From Piromyces finnis (Eukaryota; Neocallimastigomycota; Neocallimastigomycetes; Neocallimastigales; Neocallimastigaceae), in contig MCFH01000003.1 of assembly GCA_002104945.1 (NCBI GenBank), positions 1,178,001 through 1,242,000 on the forward strand: a stretch of DNA of 64,000 nucleotides, written 5' to 3'. Shown here piece by piece: positions 58,151 through 64,000 of this stretch; positions within the stretch are counted from its first letter, which is position 1; every line of letters begins with the position of its first letter. The notes beneath the pieces were generated by a model. It worked only from the letters and a program-made list of their open reading frames with translations, was not told where the DNA came from and did not search any database. A program made the position numbers and the translations under genes.

Positions 58151-59575
58151 ATGAGATTCAATCATACTCTTTTTTTGATGTCTTTAGCCATTGCTGGTTC
58201 GAAAGCTATGAGAAATATTTCTTCAAAGGATTTGGTTAAGGAATTAACTATTGGTTGGAGTTTAGGTAATACTATGGATGCTACTTGTTTTGATACTTTA
58301 GATTATAAAAAGGATCCAATTGCATCGGAAACCTGTTGGGGTGCTCCAAAAACAACTCAAGCTCTTTACAATAAATTAAGTGATCTTGGTTTTAATACTT
58401 TCCGTATTCCTACAACCTGGAGTGGTCACTTTGGCGATGGTCCAGATTACAAAATTAATGAACAATGGATGAAAAGAGTTCATGAAATTGTTGATTATGC
58501 TCTTAATACTGGTGGTTATGCTATTTTAAATGTTCATCATGAAACATGGAATTATGCTTTTTCTAGTAATTTAAACAATGCCAAAACTGTTTTAATTGCC
58601 CTTTGGAAACAAATTGCTTCTGAATTTGCAAATTATGATGAACATTTGATTTTCGAAGGATTAAATGAACCAAGAAAAGTCGGGGACCCTGTTGAATGGA
58701 CAGGAGATCAAGAAGGATATAACTTTGTTAATGAAATGAATGAAGTTTTCATTAAAACAATTCGTTCCACTGGTGGTAATAATGCTCTTCGTCATCTTAT
58801 GATTCCACCATATGCTGCTGGTGTTATGGATGCAAGTCTTAACACTTTCAGAGTTCCAAGAGATGATGATAAAATTATTGTTTCACTTCATTCCTACAGT
58901 CCTTATAATTTTGCTTTAAATAATGGATCTGGCGCCATTTCTAATTTCTATGATGGTAGTGAAATTGATTATGTCATGAATACTATTCATCAAAGATATA
59001 TCAGCCAAAATATTCCTGTTATTATTGGTGAATTCGGAGCCATGAATCGTGATAATGAAGTCGATAGAGCTAGATGGGCTGAATATTATATTAAGAAGGC
59101 TACTTCTATTGGTGTTCCATGCGTTTTATGGGATAATGCTTACTATGAAGGAAAAGGTGAACGTTTTGGAGCTATTAACCGTACCACTTTAGAAGTCGTA
59201 TTTCCAGATTATATTAATGGATTAATGAAAGGATTAGGCAACAAGGCTATTACTACTAGAACAAGAACTATCACCACCACCACCACCACCTCATACTCTA
59301 TTCCAACTAACTCAAATAATAATACTTGTTTCAGTATTAAATTTGGATATAACTGTTGTAATGAATGCAATGTTTATTATACTGATAACGATGGTAAATG
59401 GGGAGTTGAAAATGGTAATTGGTGCGGTATTAAAGATTCCTGTAACATCGCTCAACAAGATTGTTGGGCAAAAAGACTTGGTTATTCATGTTGTCAAAAT
59501 AACTATGAAGTTATCTATACCGATAATGATGGTAAATGGGGTGTTGAAAATGGCAACTGGTGTGGTATAAACTAA
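58151..59575 (+). CDS. Secreted GH5 endoglucanase with two C-terminal dockerins
   Basis: Intronless, 474 residues. Signal peptide at residues 1-18. Residues ~25-362 form a glycoside hydrolase family 5 barrel: [10 protein letters not shown] (35-44), FRIPTTW (84-90), NVHHE (127-131), the acid/base Glu173 in [16 protein letters not shown] (247-254), the nucleophile Glu294 in IIGEFGA, and [15 protein letters not shown] (326-340). The pattern resembles subfamily 4, known for endo-beta-1,4-glucanases and xyloglucanases. A Thr-rich linker (366-391) leads to two dockerins (392-428 and 437-474), each ending [11 protein letters not shown], which attach it to the extracellular cellulosome scaffold. Lack of introns and the bacterial-looking catalytic domain fit the known acquisition of such enzymes from rumen bacteria by gene transfer; that is inference here. 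Confidence 0.96.
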   Translation: MRFNHTLFLMSLAIAGSKAMRNISSKDLVKELTIGWSLGNTMDATCFDTLDYKKDPIASETCWGAPKTTQALYNKLSDLGFNTFRIPTTWSGHFGDGPDYKINEQWMKRVHEIVDYALNTGGYAILNVHHETWNYAFSSNLNNAKTVLIALWKQIASEFANYDEHLIFEGLNEPRKVGDPVEWTGDQEGYNFVNEMNEVFIKTIRSTGGNNALRHLMIPPYAAGVMDASLNTFRVPRDDDKIIVSLHSYSPYNFALNNGSGAISNFYDGSEIDYVMNTIHQRYISQNIPVIIGEFGAMNRDNEVDRARWAEYYIKKATSIGVPCVLWDNAYYEGKGERFGAINRTTLEVVFPDYINGLMKGLGNKAITTRTRTITTTTTTSYSIPTNSNNNTCFSIKFGYNCCNECNVYYTDNDGKWGVENGNWCGIKDSCNIAQQDCWAKRLGYSCCQNNYEVIYTDNDGKWGVENGNWCGIN

Positions 59576-59741
59576 ATTAATTTTAACTTAGTTTAGAGAG
59601 AAATGTTTAAAAAATTAAAGATACATGTAATCTTTTTATATATAAATAAAAATAAAAACATTTATATAATGAATTTAAGGATTTGCTATCAATATTTAAT
59701 AAAGTACTTTTTTTTTTTTAATAAAGTCAATATTAAAAAAA

Positions 59742-59772
<31 letters not shown>

Positions 59773-59984
59773 ACAAACAAACAAATAAATAAATAAATAA
59801 ATAAATAAGTAAATAAATAAATAAGTAAATATTAAAATAATTAAAAATTTTTTAAATATTTAAAAAAAATTGTACCATTTTTATTTTTAATAATTGAAAG
59901 AGAAAAAAAATTTTAATATAAATAAGATAATTTTTTCTAATTTTTTAAATTTTTAGTAAATATGAAGTTTTTTTTTATAAAATT
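59576..59984. other. Spacer with an (AAAT)n tract
   Basis: Between the cellulase and the next gene on the same strand. It contains an ATAA/ACAA tetranucleotide repeat and homopolymers. Confidence 0.6.
59737..59830. repeat. Tetranucleotide microsatellite (AAAT)n with AAAC interruptions
   Basis: About twenty-three 4-bp units, seen directly, with three AAAC units in the middle and AAGT units near the end. Confidence 0.92.
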
Positions 59985-62658
59985 ATGGAAAGAACATTAG
60001 AAGAAAATATTTTGATTCTTGGTCTTGCAATATCATTGTTAAAAACAAAACCAATTTATTTAAGTGTTAAAGGTAAAATTATATTACTTTATACCTCAAA
60101 GTCTTAACGTAAAACTTTTATTTAAGGAATTCAATTTTCATTTTATTTCCATTAATAGTAGCATTTTTCTAAATGATATAAAAACAAAATCTACATTTAA
60201 TATTTATAACCACTAATTAATTATTTTAAATCTAAAGAATATATAAAATTATTAAAATGGAAAATCGAGCTATCTTTATTGAACGAAAGTGAAAAAAACA
60301 ATAACGAAGAAACTGTTAAATTACTTTTATCTAAACTCAATGCTGTTATTATAGATTGGATTCAATTAAAATCAGGTAATTAATTAGTTTTTTGAAAATT
60401 AAATCATGCTAATTATAAATTATATATATTTTCCTGAATTTATTATTATATACAATAGTTTATACAATTAATAATAGTAAAAGACGAAAACTTGATGATA
60501 GCCTTTTTGTTAGTATTTCAGATAATCAAAGTAATCCTGTAGGTAGAAAGATTTACATTTAATAAATAAAATATAATTGTATTATATCATTAATGTTAAA
60601 AAAACTATAAATTTTATTTATTAATTAAAGGATAAAACACTTTCTTCGATTAAACCAATTCAATTTATTAAAGATAATAAAGAAACACTTTATCAATTTT
60701 CATTATATTTTTCAAAATTAATATCACAACTTTTGACGTCTACTAAAAAAAAAAGTAATAATAAAAATAATGATCCTACTAATGAGAAAAAAGTAAATGA
60801 TTTGAATGAGTATAACAAAAATTTAAATGAATATTATAATACAAAAACAAGAAATAATATAGAAATGAACTCCAAGAAAAATAGTAATAATGAATCACAC
60901 AGTTCAGAAAGCATTCCTTCTCCATCAACTATTCTTCCAATGTATGCAATAGAATTATTTTTTAAATACTTTTTCGATCAATTCTTAATCGAATTTAATT
61001 CTATCGAACAATCAGTTGTATCTGATAATTTAATTTTTAATATTAAAAAAAATGGAAGTACATCACCCTTTGATCTTTTTTTTAATGATTATAAATACTC
61101 AGATAATATAACCAATGATAATTCAAATATTAATTTTTCTCCTGAAAACATATCTCTTAGTGATAGCTTTGGTATGAATTGTCAATCTAAAAATAAATTA
61201 TATGAAAATAATTCATATCATGATACCGCCGATCATTCAGATCATGATAATAATTTTAAAAATTTTGATTATTCGAATAATAAAGAGAATTGTGTTGATA
61301 TCATGGAAACATTAAACATATTAGAAATAATATTCTATAGTTTACAAGGTTTTTAATTTATTCTTTTTTTTATAAAGAATTATTCCTTTTTTTTTTTTTT
61401 TTTTAAAAAAAAAAACTATTATAATACTAATATTACATACATAAATATTATATATTATAATTATTGCTATTATTTATATTATATATTATATTATATAATT
61501 CTTCACATTGTAGAACTACTAATATTTAAAAAAGAATACACAGTTTGTATCAATAAGAAATTTAAAAAAGTAGTTCGACTCTTTATTAAATATTTAAAGT
61601 AAATATTACTGTTATTAATCAAATTATATTATATATAAATATTATATTATTAAATCCTATTAATATAATAAACTATTAATTTTAATTTTAAATATTTTTT
61701 TTTAAAAAAGAACAGGAATTCAATATTTATATGGAAAACAATTCTATCATCATGATATTCATTCTCAACTTTATCATACCTTATTAAAAATCGAAAGTTT
61801 GATATTGCAAATTTCAAAGTCTTCTTGTACACTTTATTTATATACATTAACTTTATTATTTAGAGAGTGTCGAATGTATATTTTTAAATATTTTTATTAT
61901 GTAGAAATGATAAGTAATTTGAAGGAAGAAACAGAAGAAAATGAAGATTTTTTCAGAGAAGAAGATATACTAGAAAATAATAAAGATAATTATTTTTCTT
62001 CTTCAATAAAACAAGAAAATAATTTAAATATTGATAATTTTAATTTTAATTTTCTTTGTGGTATTAATATATATTAACACTAATATTATAAGTTAAATAA
62101 CTATATGTTATTATTATTTTTTAGTATTAATATTAATTTCATATATATTTTAATATTATAATTAATTATATAAATATTTATAAGTATATGAAACATTATC
62201 TTGTATATTTTCTTTATTTGATGAAATTATACAGTCAGAGAATATATATCACTTTAAGAAACTCTCACTCTATGAAAATATTCAACAATTGCAGTGTAAG
62301 TTTACTTATAAAAAATTTAATAAATTAATATCACACAAATAATCATCCCATTTATATATTTATAGATTTTTTCTCTATTGAACTTAATCAATTTATTAGT
62401 GATTATCAAAGAATAATAAAAGAAGAATTTTCAATTTTTTCTTCCAATGAAAAAAATAATTATTCTTTTTATTTTAAATCATATTCTTTTCCATATCAAA
62501 ATCTCATCAAATTAAATATGATTCGTATTTTAGAAAGATTTAAAGTAATTCAGAATGATTGGAATGAATCTAATATCTTAAAAACAGAAACAATACAATG
62601 TTATAATAATAATAATGATATGATTTCATCACTATCATCATTATCACACTTTAATTAA
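59985..62658 (+). CDS. Eight-exon gene, function not recognised
   Basis: Exons 59985-60072, 60238-60375, 60459-60538, 60631-61348, 61514-61598, 61711-62060, 62239-62295 and 62366-62658; 602 residues. Introns are 82-178 nt with GT..AG borders (two donors, GTTTTT and GTATTA, are weak). All phases match, which supports the model, though exon ends in the middle could shift slightly. No signal peptide or membrane segment. The N-terminus (ENILILGLAISLLKTKPIYLSVKEYIKLLKWKIEL) and later segments look helical. A long Asn/Ser/Asp-rich disordered insert fills much of exon 4. Conserved-looking blocks are LPMYAIELFFKYFFDQFLIEF, YLYTLTLLFRECRMYIFKYFYYVEM and LIKLNMIRILERFKVIQNDWNE. It is intron-rich like CstF-50, so it is probably a nuclear or cytosolic fungal core gene, but I cannot name it. 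Confidence 0.72.
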
Positions 62659-62977
62659 CATATTAATTATTTTTCATTAATTATATAAAAAATAGTTTAT
62701 ATTAAATAATACACATATAACACATATACATTAAAAAAAGGAAAATTATATATTTTGTTATTATACATTATAAAATGTATAGTTATATGTTATATATATA
62801 TTTTATTTTTAATATTTACTTAATACTTAATAATAAAAGCACCAACATAATTATAAAATTTAAATAATAATATTATATAATATTTCAATAATAGATCTAT
62901 ATTAAAAAAATGATAAAATAATTTAAAAAAAAATCTTTTCTTTTTTTTTTTTTTTTTAAAAAAGAAAACTAAATAAA
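62659..62977. other. AT-rich convergent spacer
   Basis: Shared 3' flank of the eight-exon gene (+) and the partial gene at the right edge (-). Nothing recognisable beyond poly-T at 62937-62957. Confidence 0.6.
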
Positions 62978-64000
62978 TTAATAATCTAAGAATTTCTTTT
63001 TTCCTTTTACAGCTGATTCTTTCAGATTTTTACTTTTAATACTTTTTTTATCTTTTTTTTCCTTGATCTAAGAAATTAAATAAATCTAAAGATTGTCCAA
63101 TTGAAATATTTAACTTTTTCAGTTCATCAATTTCATTATTAAATTGATCTTCTTTTGAAATAATATCATCATCCCAGAGTTCCTCCTTCTGCACCATCAT
63201 TTCTACTAAATTCCACTCAAAGTGTGTAAATCTATCATTAATCAAATATCTTGATATATATTTTCGAACTGCGTTTTTTAATTGTTTTTTTCTAACTAAT
63301 AAGTTCTTTTTATTAAAGTATTTGTTTAATTCTTTTTTTTGAGATGTATTCAATTTATTATGAGCATTTCCTGTTTCTTTTTTTTCACCCTTTTTATTAT
63401 AAGAATATACCATTTGAGGAACCTTATTTAATATTTTATTAGTATATTTCAACTCAATACATTCGTAAATATCTATTAATTGATTTAATTTTGGTTTAAA
63501 TGAAAGCTTATGGAATAAATTAATGAATTCTGTATCTAACTCAAAGTATTCTTGTGGTATTTTTTTTATTTCATCTATTAAAGTTTCTTTACCACAAATG
63601 TTTTTATTGTAATAGAAATAGAGGAATAATATTTGTATATTGGATAATATTATATTGTAATTAATTTTACCAGTTTCTTTAAATAGGATTTCTTTTTCTT
63701 CTGATTGTAATGTTTCAATACTTTGTATTTTTTCTTTAAAATTATAAATGATAGATTCATTATTATTAAAGCTTTCATTCTTGAATGAAATATATTCTAA
63801 ATTTTCCTTTTTATCAAAAAGTCTTTTTCCTGGAAGAATTAATTTTGCTAATTCAGCTTCAATAGTATCAAAATCATATTTAGGATCTTTATTTAGTGAA
63901 AATGATATATTTCCATTCTTAATAATATAATCTCTGTTGATACTAGAATAAATTAAATCATCAAAAGAGTCATATAAAGAACTTTCAATTTCTAAAGAAA
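62978..64000 (-). CDS. 3' part of a large gene, possibly an RNF213-like E3 ubiquitin ligase
   Basis: The minus-strand frame is open from the window edge at 64000 to a stop at 63048 (about 317 codons). It is helical and Lys/Glu/Asn/Leu-rich. Beyond the stop, a different frame goes on with 20-odd Lys/Ser-rich codons to TAA at 62978. The change falls in an 8-A run (about 63052-63059), so a homopolymer indel is likely. The order of features, LAKLILPGKRLF, a region of repeated helices, then LKNAVRKYISRYLIND followed by a LW-containing helix, recalls the C-terminal end of RNF213 (mysterin) ligases, giant AAA/RING proteins abundant in some fungi. No RING or AAA motif is inside the window, so this is a weak assignment. 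The start lies outside the window. Confidence 0.5.

Noticed and set aside
60733-61356. Treating the 207-codon frame as a separate gene
   Set aside because: It has no ATG at its start and joins in frame with exons on both sides; it is exon 4 of the eight-exon gene.
1-64000. CRISPR arrays, bacterial operons or a prophage
   Set aside because: No direct-repeat/spacer arrays. Genes have spliceosomal introns and wide spacing, so the DNA is eukaryotic.

Overview
This window is nuclear DNA of an extremely AT-rich, intron-bearing eukaryote, most likely an anaerobic gut fungus (Neocallimastigomycota). The evidence is the Cys-rich fungal dockerins of the cellulosome (core pattern GYPCC...WGxENGxWCGI) on three different secreted proteins, a dockerin-tagged GH5 cellulase, CotH-type proteins, short AT-rich introns with GTAWGT/TAG borders, long A/T homopolymers and very long gene-poor spacers. 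I read the splicing by eye; every multi-exon model below keeps its frame to the last base.

Layout. 1.5-4.6 kb: a CotH-family protein with dockerins (+). 5.5-9.6 kb: a giant intronless ankyrin protein (-). 10.8-13.1 kb: a second CotH protein carrying two CBM18 chitin-binding domains (-). 14.2-14.9 kb: a Cys-rich secreted/anchored protein (-). 16.4-19.4 kb: a leucine-rich-repeat protein with two C-terminal dockerins and nearly one exon per repeat (+). 19.8-20.6 kb: an intron-containing tRNA-Ile(UAU) with a 751-bp element bearing 97-bp terminal inverted repeats inserted 15 bp from it. 20.8-22.0 kb: a decayed gene. 22.0-27.3 kb: two ketol-acid reductoisomerase genes as head-to-head arms of a ~1.55-kb inverted repeat, bordered by tandem repeats. 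30.7-32.9 kb: a Vts1/Smaug-type RNA-binding protein (-). 33-42.6 kb: a gene desert with minisatellites. 42.6-47.0 kb: a broken secreted gene, an ankyrin fragment and a second member of the Cys-rich family. 47.9-50.3 kb: a divergent uracil-DNA-glycosylase-like gene and a truncated RNA polymerase largest-subunit fragment, which look like remains of an integrated large DNA virus. 50.7-53.8 kb: CstF-50 (12 exons, -). 55.6-56.2 kb: ITPase. 58.2-59.6 kb: GH5 cellulase with two dockerins. 60.0-62.7 kb: an eight-exon gene of unknown function. 63-64 kb: the 3' end of a large gene, perhaps RNF213-like.

How the genes work together. The GH5 enzyme, the dockerin-CotH protein and the dockerin-LRR protein would all dock onto the extracellular fungal cellulosome. 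The CBM18-CotH protein would instead bind a chitin- or GlcNAc-type polymer. The rest are housekeeping genes (amino-acid synthesis, nucleotide sanitation, mRNA 3'-end formation, mRNA regulation) scattered among accessory DNA. The strongest candidates for something new are the virus-like island near 48-50 kb, the LRR-dockerin protein, the inverted duplicate of the reductoisomerase and the tRNA-linked inverted-repeat element.
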